From: Kineosporia succinea
GTDB taxonomy: Bacteria > Actinomycetota > Actinomycetes > Actinomycetales > Kineosporiaceae
Assembly (NCBI RefSeq): GCF_030811555.1
Contig: NZ_JAUSQZ010000001.1
Location: 7,251,241 to 7,315,240, forward strand
DNA length: 64,000 bases
Direction: 5' to 3'
The stretch's first letter is position 1. Each line of letters begins with the position of its first letter. Under the pieces are notes generated by a model, which did not search any database, was not told the DNA's origin, and saw only the letters and a list, made by a program, of their open reading frames with translations. This document shows positions 9,414 through 17,701 of the stretch, piece by piece. The position numbers were made by a program, and so were the translations under genes.

Positions 9414-9521
9414 CCGGTAACGATCTCGTCCCGGCGGGAAGGATTCAAGGGGCTGGGCCCGATTTGATCTTGCCTTACGTGTGCCATCACTGCTCGAAAG
9501 GGTCATTCGGGGACAAACGAA

Positions 9522-9565
9522 GCAAGCTCCGCCCACACCACAGCTGTGATGTGAACGGAGCTTGC
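9522..9565 (-). terminator. Stem-loop terminator behind cspA
   Basis: GCAAGCTCCG (9522-9531) pairs with CGGAGCTTGC (9556-9565), a 10-bp stem; a smaller palindrome CACAGCTGTG (9539-9548) sits in the loop. It lies 14 bp after the cspA stop, in the right orientation to end its transcript, with a short T-rich stretch after it on the minus strand. Confidence 0.7.
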
Positions 9566-9579
9566 CCGAAGACGATGTG

Positions 9580-9786
9580 TCAGGAGCCGAGCCGCACGGC
9601 CTCAGCCTGCGGACCCTTCTGACCCTGGGTCACCTCGAACTCCACGCGCTGACCCTCGTCCAGCGCCCGGTAGCCGTCCATCTGGATGGCGGACCAGTGG
9701 ACGAAGACGTCAGCACCGCCCCCGTCAACCGAGATGAAGCCGAAACCCTTTTCGGCGTTGAACCACTTGACCGTACCCTGTGCCAT
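9580..9786 (-). CDS. cspA: Cold-shock protein, CspA family
   Basis: 68-residue single cold-shock domain (OB fold) that binds single-stranded RNA/DNA. RNP1 (KGFGFI) and RNP2 (VFVHWSAI) are intact, as is the N-terminal AQGTVKWFN. The ATG at 9786 has GGAG five bases upstream; an upstream in-frame ATG at 9846 is not supported. Actinobacterial genomes carry several such genes and many are constitutive, so cold induction cannot be assumed. A stem-loop terminator follows. Confidence 0.95.
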   Translation of the reverse strand: MAQGTVKWFNAEKGFGFISVDGGGADVFVHWSAIQMDGYRALDEGQRVEFEVTQGQKGPQAEAVRLGS

Positions 9787-10274
9787 GTTTCTCCAAAAAC
9801 CATGGTGTCCACTTGGCCTTGTGCCCTGCGGACGCAGAGCAAGCATAAGCCCTCACCGGCCTGCAAGTGCCATAGGCCGTGCGACCGAATGTTGTGGATC
9901 ACCTCTGAACAAGTTCTGAGCGGCCGTATCCGACCCGTTCCGTCCACCGAAGCAGCCGGAATGAGCAAGATGCGACTCATGCCCCAGGGGCAACTTGTCG
10001 AACCCTCCGGAACATCCGTCAGCCTATCCCGCGCCGACCCAAAGCGCGAACAAGATTCGGTTACGGAATGCCGGACCCCCGGACCCCGGCGAGCGGGAGG
10101 ACCGCGAATCCGCGCCCGTCCGGTCGGGTCCGGCCCACCGTCAGGGCCCGCTTCCACGGAACCGGCCGACCCGCGCAGAGATTCGGTATCCCCCTCCCCC
10201 ACAGTCGTTTTCCGGAAGTTCCAGCGGTTCAATCGGTTTCGTGGCGAACCCGAAACCTTCGCCGAACAGCCGAA
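9787..10274. other. Gene-free stretch with the cspA leader and promoter
   Basis: About 490 bp with no convincing gene on either strand. Base composition is visibly less G/C-rich than neighbours, with stretches such as CGAATGTTGTGGATCA. The half nearest cspA must contain its promoter and 5' leader; cold-shock genes often have long leaders. The remainder is downstream space of the RND gene. Confidence 0.5.
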
Positions 10275-10307
10275 AAGGGGTGACGCCGGACATCGGCGCC
10301 ACCCCTT
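10275..10307 (-). terminator. Terminator of the RND exporter transcript
   Basis: AAGGGGTG-A-CGCCG (10275-10288) pairs with CGGCG-C-CACCCCTT (10294-10307) across a 5-nt loop, 19 bp downstream of the exporter stop on the minus strand. Confidence 0.75.
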
Positions 10308-10325
10308 CCCGGTCGTGCTGGCGGG

Positions 10326-13300
10326 CTACGCGTCCGCCGGAACCTCCGGAGCGGCCTTGGCCGCCTTCCGGGCCGCCCGCCGCTCCTGACGCCCCTCGAC
10401 GAGGGTGTAGAGGCTCGGCACCAGCACCAGTGTGAGCAGCGTCGCGGTGATCAGGCCACCGATCACCACCACGGCCAGGGGCTGCGAGATGAAACCGCCG
10501 TGGCCGGTGATCCCGAGCGCCATCGGCAGCAGCGCGAAGATCGTGGCCAGGGCCGTCATGAGAATCGGCCGCAGCCGGTGCCTTCCGCCCTCGACCACGG
10601 CCTCGGTCAGCGGCATCCCGTCGCGCCGGTACTGGTTCACCAGATCGATGAGCACGATCGCGTTGGTGACCACGATGCCGACCAGCATGAGCATGCCGAT
10701 CAGCGCCGCGACGCCCAGCGGGGTCCCGGTGACCACGAGCAGCAGGATCGCACCGGTCGCGGCGAACGGGATGGAGACCAGCAGCACCAGCGGCTGCACC
10801 AGGCTGCGGAAGGTCGCCACCATCACCACGAACACGATGACGATCGCGGCCAGCAGCGCCAGGCCGAGCTGCCCGAAGGCCTCGTCCTGCTCGGCCGTGG
10901 CCCCACCCAGCGTGTAGCTCGCGCCGGCGGGCAGCGTGAGCGCGTCGAGCTTCTTCGTCACCGCACCGCTCGCCGCCCCGAGATTGTCCGGGTCGGTGGG
11001 GGTTCCGCTCACCGTGGCACTGCGGGCGCCGTCGATGCGGGTGACCGAGACCGGCCCGTCCACCGTCTTGACGTCCGCGATCTGCGACAGCTTCTGCACC
11101 CCGCCGGCCGTGGGGATCGCCAGCGCCTTCACCGCGTCCACCGTGGCGGGGGCCTGCGCGCCGCTGCTGATGACGATGCCCTGACGGCTGCCGTCGACGG
11201 TCAGCTCACCGGCGCTGGTGCCCCGGAAGGCGTTGGCCACCAGGGCGCCGACCGCCTGCTCGGAGAGACCGAGACGCGCTGCGGCGGCGGGCTTCACGTC
11301 GATCTCGACGCGCGGCACCTGCTCGGACAGGTCGCTGGTGACGTCCTTGAGGTCCTCGACCTCGGCCACTGCGTCCTGCACCTGCTGGGTGGCCTGCGCC
11401 AGCACCTCGGCGTCCCCGGCCTGCACCTGCACCTCGACGTCGGTGGCGCCGAAACCGGCCTGCGCGCCACCGACCACGACCTCGCCGGCGTCACTCAGCT
11501 CGCCCAGCTCGGTCTCGATCCGGCTCTGCACCGCCTCGACGTCGGCGTCCTCGTCCACCGTCAGCGAGAAGGTGGCGCTGTTGGCCGCGCCGCCCAGACC
11601 GGGAATCGCGCCGCCGCCGACGGTCACCTGGTACGACTCCAGGTCGTCCTCCTGCGCGAGCACCGCCTCGACCTTCTGCGCGGCCTCGTCGGTGGCCTGC
11701 AGGCTGGTGCCGACCGGCAGGGTCTGCGTGACGTTGACCGTGTTCTGGCCGGAGGAGTCGATGAAGTTGGTCTTCAGCAGCGGCACCATGGCGAGGGTGG
11801 CGATGAGGATGACGACCGACAGGGCCACGGTGGTCCAGCGCCGCCGCACCGCGAAGTGGATCACGGGGACGTAGGTGCGCTGCAGGAAGCTGCGGCGCTC
11901 CTTCTCCTCGGCCGCCGCGCGGATCTGCGCCGCCTGCTCCTGTTCCTGCGCACTCGGCTGCCTGAGGAACCAGAAGGCCAGCACCGGCACGATCGTCAGC
12001 GACACCAGCAGCGAGGCCAGCAGCGCCACCGTGACGGTCACGCCGAACGGCCGGAACAGCTCCCCGATGATGCCGCCGACCAGGGTCAGCGGCAGGAACA
12101 CGGCGACGGTGGTGATGGTGGACGCGGTGATGGCACCGGACACCTCACGCACCCCGTCGAAGATGGCGTGCAGCTTCTCCTCGCCGTAGCCGAGGTGGCG
12201 TTTGATGTTCTCCAGCACCACGATCGAGTCGTCGACCACCCGGCCGACCGCGATGGTGAGACCGCCCAGCGAGAGCACGTTGAGCGAGATCCCGTCGACC
12301 CACATGGCGATCAGCGCGATGAGCACCGACAGCGGGATGGAGACGGCGGTGACGAGCGTGGAGCGCACCGAGGCGAGGAACACCAGGATCACGATCACGG
12401 CCATGACCAGGCCGAGCAGCCCCTCGACGGCGAGCGACTCGATCGACTGCTCGATGAACGGGGCCTGGTCGAAAACCGTGACCAGGGCGGAACCCTGGCC
12501 CAGAGCGGCCTCCCACTCGCCCACCCGGTCGGCGATCGCGTGCGAGATCTCCACGGCGTTGCCGTCCGGCGTCATCGTCACCGAGATGCCCAGGCTGTCC
12601 TGGCCGTCGGTGCGGGTGAGGGACGTGGCCGGCACGGTCACCGACTCGACGGTCGCCAGCGAGCCCAGCGGCTCGTCGCCCACGTAGACGTCGCGCAGCT
12701 CGTCGAGCGTGGTGACGGCCCCACCGGCCTGCACGGTCAGCGACCGCGTGCCGTCGGTGACGGAACCGGCCGGGATGGCGGTACCGGCGCTCTGCAGCGC
12801 GTTCTGGATCGCCTCGATGTCGGCCCCGGCCTTCGGGGTGACCACGATCTGCTTCTCCGGGGCCCCGGTCAGCTGGGCCGCGCGCACACCGTCGATCTCC
12901 GAGATCGCCGGCAGCACCTGCTCCTCGAGCCGGGTGGCCAGGGCGCTGGTGTCCTCGCCCCCGCTGGCCGAGAGCAGGACAGCGGGCAGGATGTCGTCGG
13001 TGCTGCCGGCGAGCACCTGCGGGTCGGCGCCCTCCGGCAGCTGGGAGCTGATCCGGCTGATCGCCGTCTGCATCCGGTTGCTGGCCTGGTCGATGTCGGT
13101 GCCGTACTCCAGCTCCACCTGCACGGTGGCGAAACCCTCGCTGGCGGTGGACACCACGCCGGTCACGCCCTGGACGCCGCGCACGGCCTCCTCGAGCGGT
13201 TCGGCGAGCTGGGTCTCCACCACGTCGGGTGCCGCACCGGTGTAGGTGGCGGTGACGAACGCGGCGGGCAGCTGCAGGGAGGGCAGCAGCTGCTGTTTGA

Positions 13301-13397
13301 GGGACGGCACGGCCAGAAGGCCGAACCCGGTGATCGCTATCGACACCAGCAGGACCAACGCGCGGTTGGCCAGACTGAGCCGGGTCAGGACGGACAT
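10326..13397 (-). CDS. HAE-type RND efflux transporter
   Basis: 1023-residue inner-membrane exporter of the AcrB/HAE superfamily, driven by proton influx. N-terminal TM1 (LVLLVSIAITGFGLLAVP) is followed by a large porter domain, TM2-6 from about residue 330, a second porter domain and TM8-12 (LVLLVSIPFAATGAILLLVV). The proton-relay aspartate pair is present in TM4 (VGRVVDDSIVVLENI). In a Gram-positive cell there is no TolC partner; such proteins export hydrophobic compounds or lipids. It follows a TetR gene by 24 bp and is presumably controlled by it. A ~20-residue basic Ala-rich C-terminal tail is present. Confidence 0.9.
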   Translation of the reverse strand: MSVLTRLSLANRALVLLVSIAITGFGLLAVPSLKQQLLPSLQLPAAFVTATYTGAAPDVVETQLAEPLEEAVRGVQGVTGVVSTASEGFATVQVELEYGTDIDQASNRMQTAISRISSQLPEGADPQVLAGSTDDILPAVLLSASGGEDTSALATRLEEQVLPAISEIDGVRAAQLTGAPEKQIVVTPKAGADIEAIQNALQSAGTAIPAGSVTDGTRSLTVQAGGAVTTLDELRDVYVGDEPLGSLATVESVTVPATSLTRTDGQDSLGISVTMTPDGNAVEISHAIADRVGEWEAALGQGSALVTVFDQAPFIEQSIESLAVEGLLGLVMAVIVILVFLASVRSTLVTAVSIPLSVLIALIAMWVDGISLNVLSLGGLTIAVGRVVDDSIVVLENIKRHLGYGEEKLHAIFDGVREVSGAITASTITTVAVFLPLTLVGGIIGELFRPFGVTVTVALLASLLVSLTIVPVLAFWFLRQPSAQEQEQAAQIRAAAEEKERRSFLQRTYVPVIHFAVRRRWTTVALSVVILIATLAMVPLLKTNFIDSSGQNTVNVTQTLPVGTSLQATDEAAQKVEAVLAQEDDLESYQVTVGGGAIPGLGGAANSATFSLTVDEDADVEAVQSRIETELGELSDAGEVVVGGAQAGFGATDVEVQVQAGDAEVLAQATQQVQDAVAEVEDLKDVTSDLSEQVPRVEIDVKPAAAARLGLSEQAVGALVANAFRGTSAGELTVDGSRQGIVISSGAQAPATVDAVKALAIPTAGGVQKLSQIADVKTVDGPVSVTRIDGARSATVSGTPTDPDNLGAASGAVTKKLDALTLPAGASYTLGGATAEQDEAFGQLGLALLAAIVIVFVVMVATFRSLVQPLVLLVSIPFAATGAILLLVVTGTPLGVAALIGMLMLVGIVVTNAIVLIDLVNQYRRDGMPLTEAVVEGGRHRLRPILMTALATIFALLPMALGITGHGGFISQPLAVVVIGGLITATLLTLVLVPSLYTLVEGRQERRAARKAAKAAPEVPADA

Positions 13398-13421
13398 GCC
13401 TGCTCTCTCTGTGGTTGTGGT

Positions 13422-14075
13422 TTACGCCGAAGGGTCTTCGGGATCCGGAAGGCCGGCCGCGAGCAGGTCGAAGGCCTGGGCCAGGTGGTCGCCGAGCGCA
13501 CCGGGGCGCCCGGCCTTGTGCCACTTGAGCACGGTGGCGTGGAAGACGGTGGCGCCGGTGATGGCGAACAGGCCCGGGAACGCGTGGTCGGGGGCCACCC
13601 CGACGCGCTCGGCGACGGCCTCGGTGAGCTCGCGGATGGCCGACTCGCTGCTGGCCATCATCCGCGGGAACAGCGACGGGGTGCGCTCGAGCACGGTCAT
13701 GCGCAGCGTCAGCGTCTCGGGATGATCCTCAATCTCCTGGATCTCGGCCCGCAACGCCGCCCGCAGGGCTTCCAGCGTGCTCAGGCCGGCCGGGAGCGTG
13801 CGCAGCTGGTGGCAGACGCGGGCGATGCTGTCGCTCGAGTCGTCCACCACCGCGTCCTCTTTCGAGGCGAAGTAGTTGAAGAAGGTGCGCTCGGAGACGC
13901 CGGCGACCTCGGCGATGGCCTCGACGGTGACGTGGTCGAGGCCGTGCTCGGCGACCAGCTGGAGGGCGGCGTCGGCCAGGGCCCGGCGGGTGGCGCGCTT
14001 GCGGCGCTCACGCAGGCCGAGCCGGGGTTCACCGGCTGCGGGCGCGCCCGGCCGTGCGGGCCCGTCGGTCGTCAC
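13422..14075 (-). CDS. TetR family repressor of the RND exporter
   Basis: 217 residues. Helix-turn-helix at about residues 48-67 (VTVEAIAEVAGVSERTFFNY) in an N-terminal domain rich in Arg, and an all-helical C-terminal ligand domain of the MftR-like type (SLFPRMMASSESAIRELTEA). The gene is directly upstream of and co-oriented with the RND exporter, so one promoter probably serves both. Two overlapping palindromes 20-58 bp upstream of its start are the likely operator, giving autorepression relieved by an exported ligand. Confidence 0.88.
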   Translation of the reverse strand: MTTDGPARPGAPAAGEPRLGLRERRKRATRRALADAALQLVAEHGLDHVTVEAIAEVAGVSERTFFNYFASKEDAVVDDSSDSIARVCHQLRTLPAGLSTLEALRAALRAEIQEIEDHPETLTLRMTVLERTPSLFPRMMASSESAIRELTEAVAERVGVAPDHAFPGLFAITGATVFHATVLKWHKAGRPGALGDHLAQAFDLLAAGLPDPEDPSA

Positions 14076-14095
14076 GGACCACGACCCTAGGAGCT

Positions 14096-14133
14096 AACTT
14101 GCAGGCTCTGCAACTTTGCAGAGCCTGCAAGTT
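14096..14133. promoter_or_regulatory. Tandem palindromic operator for the TetR/RND operon
   Basis: A 38-bp inverted repeat: AACTTGCAGGCTCTGCA (14096-14112), spacer ACTT, then its exact complement (14117-14133). Each half is itself a 15-bp palindrome of the form TTGCAG-3-CTGCAA (14099-14113 and 14116-14130), the size of one TetR dimer site. It lies 20 bp upstream of the TetR start and just after the AI-2E-type permease stop, so the RNA could also fold as a terminator for that gene. Confidence 0.65.
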
Positions 14134-14137
14134 GCGG

Positions 14138-15259
14138 TCAGTCGCCGGGCTGGGCCGCCTCCAGGGACTCCTCGTCGATCTCGGCGTCCTCCGGCGAGGG
14201 CTCGGCCTCCGGTTCGGCCAGCTGCTCGCGCAGGTAGCCCCAGAGCACCGCGATCACCCCGGCCACCGGCACGGCGAGCAGGCTCCCGACGATGCCGGCC
14301 AGGCTGCCGCCCAGGGTCACGGCCAGCAGCACGACGGCCGCGTGCAGTCCCAGGCCCTTGCTCTGGATCATCGGCTGGAAGACGTTCCCCTCGAGCTGCT
14401 GCACCGCCAGGATGATGGCGAGCACGATCAGGGCGGCGGTGAAACCGTTGAACACCAGCGCGATCAGCACCGCGACGAAGCCCGCGAAGAGCGCACCCAC
14501 GATCGGCACGAACGCCGCCAGGAACGTCAGCACGGCCAGGGGCAGCACCAGCGGCACCCCGACCAGCCACAGGCCGATCCCGATGAACACGGCGTCGAGC
14601 GCGCCGACGAAGGCCTGCGAGCGCACGAACGAGCCGAGCATGGCCCAGCTGCGGCCGGCGACGACGGGCACGTCCTCGGACAGGCGGCCGGGCAGCTGCT
14701 GACGCAGCCAGGGCAGGAAGCGGTGGCCGTCCTTGAGGAAGAAGAACATCAGGAACACCGCGAGCACGGCGTTGACGACGCCGTTGACCACGGTGCTGAC
14801 GCCGGACAGGCCGATGTTGATGATGTCGCTGACGCGTTCCTGGAGCTGGGCGACGCCGGAGTCGAGGGCGGCGGTGAGCTGGTCGTCCCCGATGTTCAGC
14901 GGCGGCCCGGCGGCCCACTCGCGCAGCTGGGCGATCCCCTGCTCGACGCCGGTGACCAGCTCGGACGACTGGGAGGCGACCGGCACGACGATCAGCACCA
15001 GGGCGCCGATCACGACCAGCAGCGAGAGCACGGTGACCGTGGCCGCGGCCAGGGCGGGCTTGAATCCGTGGTTGCGCAGCCACCGGCTCGGCGGCTCGGT
15101 CAGCGTGGTGAGCAGCAGCGCGATGACCAGGGGCCAGACCACCGACCAGGCGATGCCGAGCAGGCGCAGGCCGACCCAGATCGCCAGCAGCACGGCGAGG
15201 ATCTGGACGCTGGTGAGGGCGGCGGTCGCGAGTGCGGACCGGGTCTTCGTGGAGCTCAT
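14138..15259 (-). CDS. AI-2E family transporter (PerM-like permease)
   Basis: 373 residues from the ATG at 15259 (MSSTKTRSALATAALTSVQI); longer in-frame starts lack support. Eight predicted membrane segments in the usual pattern: two near the N-terminus (VQILAVLLAIWVGLRLLGIA), one after residue 65 (VTVLSLLVVIGALVLIVVPV), and a C-terminal cluster containing VPIVGALFAGFVAVLIALV and the family motif QQLEGNVFQPMIQ. Acidic tail. Family members move diverse small molecules or act as Na+/H+ antiporters; quorum-signal export is not implied here. Confidence 0.88.
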   Translation of the reverse strand: MSSTKTRSALATAALTSVQILAVLLAIWVGLRLLGIAWSVVWPLVIALLLTTLTEPPSRWLRNHGFKPALAAATVTVLSLLVVIGALVLIVVPVASQSSELVTGVEQGIAQLREWAAGPPLNIGDDQLTAALDSGVAQLQERVSDIINIGLSGVSTVVNGVVNAVLAVFLMFFFLKDGHRFLPWLRQQLPGRLSEDVPVVAGRSWAMLGSFVRSQAFVGALDAVFIGIGLWLVGVPLVLPLAVLTFLAAFVPIVGALFAGFVAVLIALVFNGFTAALIVLAIILAVQQLEGNVFQPMIQSKGLGLHAAVVLLAVTLGGSLAGIVGSLLAVPVAGVIAVLWGYLREQLAEPEAEPSPEDAEIDEESLEAAQPGD

Positions 15260-15291
15260 CGTCCTTGGGATCACGCCGGATGATCCCGTGG

Positions 15292-15564
15292 TCAGGAGGC
15301 GCGCGCATCCTCGAGGGGCGGTGTGTCGGTTTTTTCCGGCTCCCCGACCCTGATCAGGCCACATTCGTAGGCCAGGATCACGAGCTGGGCGCGGTCGCGG
15401 CAGCCCGACTTCATCATGGCCCGGTTCACGTGGGTCTTGGCCGTGGCGTAGCTGATGTGCAGCCGGCGGCCGATCTCGTCGTTGGACAGGCCGCGGGCGA
15501 CGAGGAGGGTGACCTCGCGCTCGCGGGCGGTGAGGGAGAACAGGGCCTGGTGGCGGATGTGCAT
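15292..15564 (-). CDS. Stand-alone LuxR-type helix-turn-helix protein (probably truncated response regulator)
   Basis: 90 residues consisting almost only of a LuxR/NarL DNA-binding domain: LTAREREVTLLVARGLSNDE, then IGRRLHISYATAKTHVNRAM. The receiver domain and linker found in NarL-family response regulators are missing. The start is only 20 nt after a strong terminator that closes the MFS gene upstream, leaving little room for a promoter. It may be a decayed response regulator or a small autonomous regulator like GerE. Ribosome site weak (AAGG, 9 nt spacing). Confidence 0.6.
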   Translation of the reverse strand: MHIRHQALFSLTAREREVTLLVARGLSNDEIGRRLHISYATAKTHVNRAMMKSGCRDRAQLVILAYECGLIRVGEPEKTDTPPLEDARAS

Positions 15565-15583
15565 GGTGGCGCCTTCGGTCCAG

Positions 15584-15626
15584 GTGCGGCCGGTGCGTCC
15601 GCCGATGACGGACGCACCGGCCGCAC
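15584..15626 (-). terminator. Strong stem-loop terminator of the MFS gene
   Basis: An 18-bp perfect stem: GTGCGGCCGGTGCGTCCG (15584-15601) with its complement at 15609-15626 and a 7-nt loop, 8 bp after the MFS stop. Self-complementary in both directions but the neighbouring genes are both on the minus strand. Confidence 0.75.
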
Positions 15627-15634
15627 GAGGGTGA

Positions 15635-17089
15635 TCAGTGCACTTCCGCCGGGGAGGCGGCCGGGGCCTGCTCGGGCGCGGCCGCTTCGGGGGCGGCGGC
15701 GGGCGCGGGCGGGATCAGCGCCGCGACCACGGCCGAGAGCAGGGCGACGACGCCGCCGATGCCCAGGGCGACCCGGAAGCCGTTCTCCGAGGCCAGTTCC
15801 ACCGGGCCGAAGCTGGTGGTCATCTGGGCCAGCACGACACCGATGACGGCCGAGCCGATGGTGGTGCCGAGCGAGCGCATCAGCGTGTTGAAGCCGTTGG
15901 CGGCCGCGGTCTCGGACTGCGGCACGGCCCGCATGATGAGCGCGGGCATCGAGCCGTAGGCGAACGCGACGCCGGTGCTGATGATGAGGCCGGCGACCAT
16001 CAGGCCGAAGGCCGAGCCCATGAGGAACTGGGCGACGCCGTAGCCGGCGGCCAGGATCACGGCGCCGAGCACGAGAGCGGTCTTGGGGCCGCGGGAGTCG
16101 ATGAGCTTCCCGCCGAGCGGCGAGACGACCATCATGACGATGCCGGCCGGGGCCATCCACAGGCCGGCGGCGAGCATGGACTGGCCGAGGCCGTAGCCGG
16201 TCTGGGCCGGGAACTGCAGCAGCTGCGGGAAGACGAGCATCTGCGCGTACATGCCGATGCCGATGAAGATCGAGGCGATGTTGGTCATCAGCACCCGGGG
16301 GCGGGCGGTGGTGCGCAGGTCGACCAGCGGCTCGGTGGTGCGGGTCTCGTAGAAGCCCCACGACAGCAGCACCACCACGGCGCCGACGAGCAGGCCGAGG
16401 GTGCTGCCCGAGGTCCAGCCCCAGTCGGCGCCCTTGGAGATGCCGAGCAGCAGGCAGACCAGGCCGACGGCGAGGCCGATGGCCCCGGCGAAGTCGAAGC
16501 GCTGCCCCTTGGCCCCGGGCGGGGTGGCGGGGATGAAGGTGTAGACGAGCACCAGGATGATGGTGGCCAGCACGGCCGAGCCCCAGAACAGCACGCGCCA
16601 GTTGGAGTACTGCGCCACGGCCGAGGCGATCGGCAGGCCGAGGCCACCGCCGATGCCCATGGAGGCGCTGACCAGGGCGATGGAGCCGCTGAGCTTGGCC
16701 GGCGGGACGACGTCGCGCAGCAGCGCGATGCCGAGCGGGATCATGCCCATGCCCATGCCCTGCAGGCCGCGCCCGACGATCATCGGGATCAGCGATCCGG
16801 CCAGGGCGCAGACGACCGACCCGGCGATCAGGGGCACGCAGCAGGCGAGCAGCATGAGGCGCTTGCCGACCAGGTCACCCAGGCGCCCGGCGATCGGCAC
16901 GCAGACGCCGGCGACGAGCAGCGTGACGGTGATGACCCACGCGGCGTTGGAGGAGGAGGTGTTCAGGATCCGCGGCAGCTCGGCGATGAGCGGCGTGACG
17001 AGGGTCTGCATGATCGCGGCGGTGGTGCCGGCGAAGGCCAGCGTGGCCACCACGGCACCGGTGCGTGCAGGGGGTTGAGGGGTGCTCAA
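15635..17089 (-). CDS. MFS multidrug exporter, EmrB/QacA-like
   Basis: 484 residues with about 14 membrane segments. Start taken at the TTG at 17089 because AAGGAG lies six bases upstream; an upstream GTG would add 17 residues. Motif A is seen as GRLGDLVGKRLMLLACC and motif C-like glycine-rich helix as GIGGGLGLPIASAVAQYSNWR (antiporter signature region). The C-terminus is an Ala/Pro/Glu tail. The MarR gene 17240-17689 is divergent and probably controls it. Drug efflux by proton antiport is the family role; the substrate is not predictable. Confidence 0.9.
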   Translation of the reverse strand: MSTPQPPARTGAVVATLAFAGTTAAIMQTLVTPLIAELPRILNTSSSNAAWVITVTLLVAGVCVPIAGRLGDLVGKRLMLLACCVPLIAGSVVCALAGSLIPMIVGRGLQGMGMGMIPLGIALLRDVVPPAKLSGSIALVSASMGIGGGLGLPIASAVAQYSNWRVLFWGSAVLATIILVLVYTFIPATPPGAKGQRFDFAGAIGLAVGLVCLLLGISKGADWGWTSGSTLGLLVGAVVVLLSWGFYETRTTEPLVDLRTTARPRVLMTNIASIFIGIGMYAQMLVFPQLLQFPAQTGYGLGQSMLAAGLWMAPAGIVMMVVSPLGGKLIDSRGPKTALVLGAVILAAGYGVAQFLMGSAFGLMVAGLIISTGVAFAYGSMPALIMRAVPQSETAAANGFNTLMRSLGTTIGSAVIGVVLAQMTTSFGPVELASENGFRVALGIGGVVALLSAVVAALIPPAPAAAPEAAAPEQAPAASPAEVH

Positions 17090-17138
17090 GCCGAGCTCCT
17101 TGGGAGTGACGGTTAACGAAGGCACATCGTGCCCCCAA

Positions 17139-17175
17139 TATGTATAGCGCACATCATGTGTATCTTGCACAATGT
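17139..17175. promoter_or_regulatory. Candidate MarR operator between the MFS exporter and its regulator
   Basis: AT-rich segment in the divergent promoter gap. CACATCATGTG at 17150-17160 is a 5+1+5 palindrome flanked by TGTATA and TATCTT, which look like -10 boxes on the two strands. MarR dimers bind palindromes of this size. Confidence 0.45.
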
Positions 17176-17239
17176 TTCGACGGCGGAAGTACGCGAGACT
17201 TGAGGACGCGGGTCGCCCGGCCCGCTCGAGGAGGAACAC

Positions 17240-17689
17240 GTGAGGCGCACGGCGGCGGTCGAGTACGAGCAGATGCTCCTGGCCCGGCACTCCCTGTCGT
17301 CCATCAAGCGGGCGCACCACCTCGACCGCAGCGCCTACATCCTGCTGAGCCTGATGCAGGCCCAGGGCCCGATGTCGATCAGCGAGCTGAGTGACGTGCT
17401 GGGTCTCGACGCGTCCACCCTCAACCGGCAGACGTCGTCGGCCAAGCGCGCGGGACTGCTCGACCGCATCCCCGACCCGGACGGCGGCATCGCCCGCAAG
17501 TTCGCGGTGACCCCCGAGGGGGCGGAGCAGCTGAACACCCAGCGCGACGAGATCCGGGCCGGCCTCGACAAGGTGATGCACGCCTGGTCGGACGACGAGA
17601 TCGCCGCGTTCGCGGGTTTCCTGCGGCGCTTCAACGGCGACATCGAGGCCCTGGCCGGCCGGGTCTGGCCCCGGCCGCAAGATCGGTGA
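17240..17689 (+). CDS. MarR family transcriptional regulator
   Basis: 149 residues, GTG start with GAGGAGGAA nine bases upstream. Winged helix: MSISELSDVLGLDASTLNRQ (recognition helix region about residues 45-64) and wing around DPDGGIARKFAVTPEG. Divergent from the MFS exporter, the classical arrangement for an efflux repressor. It is followed after 12 bp by an esterase gene in the same direction, which may share its transcript. Confidence 0.9.
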   Translation: MRRTAAVEYEQMLLARHSLSSIKRAHHLDRSAYILLSLMQAQGPMSISELSDVLGLDASTLNRQTSSAKRAGLLDRIPDPDGGIARKFAVTPEGAEQLNTQRDEIRAGLDKVMHAWSDDEIAAFAGFLRRFNGDIEALAGRVWPRPQDR

Positions 17690-17701
17690 CTTAATGGCGC
17701 G

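Noticed and set aside
10500-14090. 1196-codon plus-strand open frame, rich in Arg, Gly, His and Asp
   Set aside because: It is the antisense shadow of the RND exporter and its TetR gene; high GC at third positions keeps the opposite frame open, and it shows no domain.
14138-15259. Quorum-sensing AI-2 exporter
   Set aside because: The family name is historical; nothing in the neighbourhood (luxS, lsr genes) supports AI-2 signalling.
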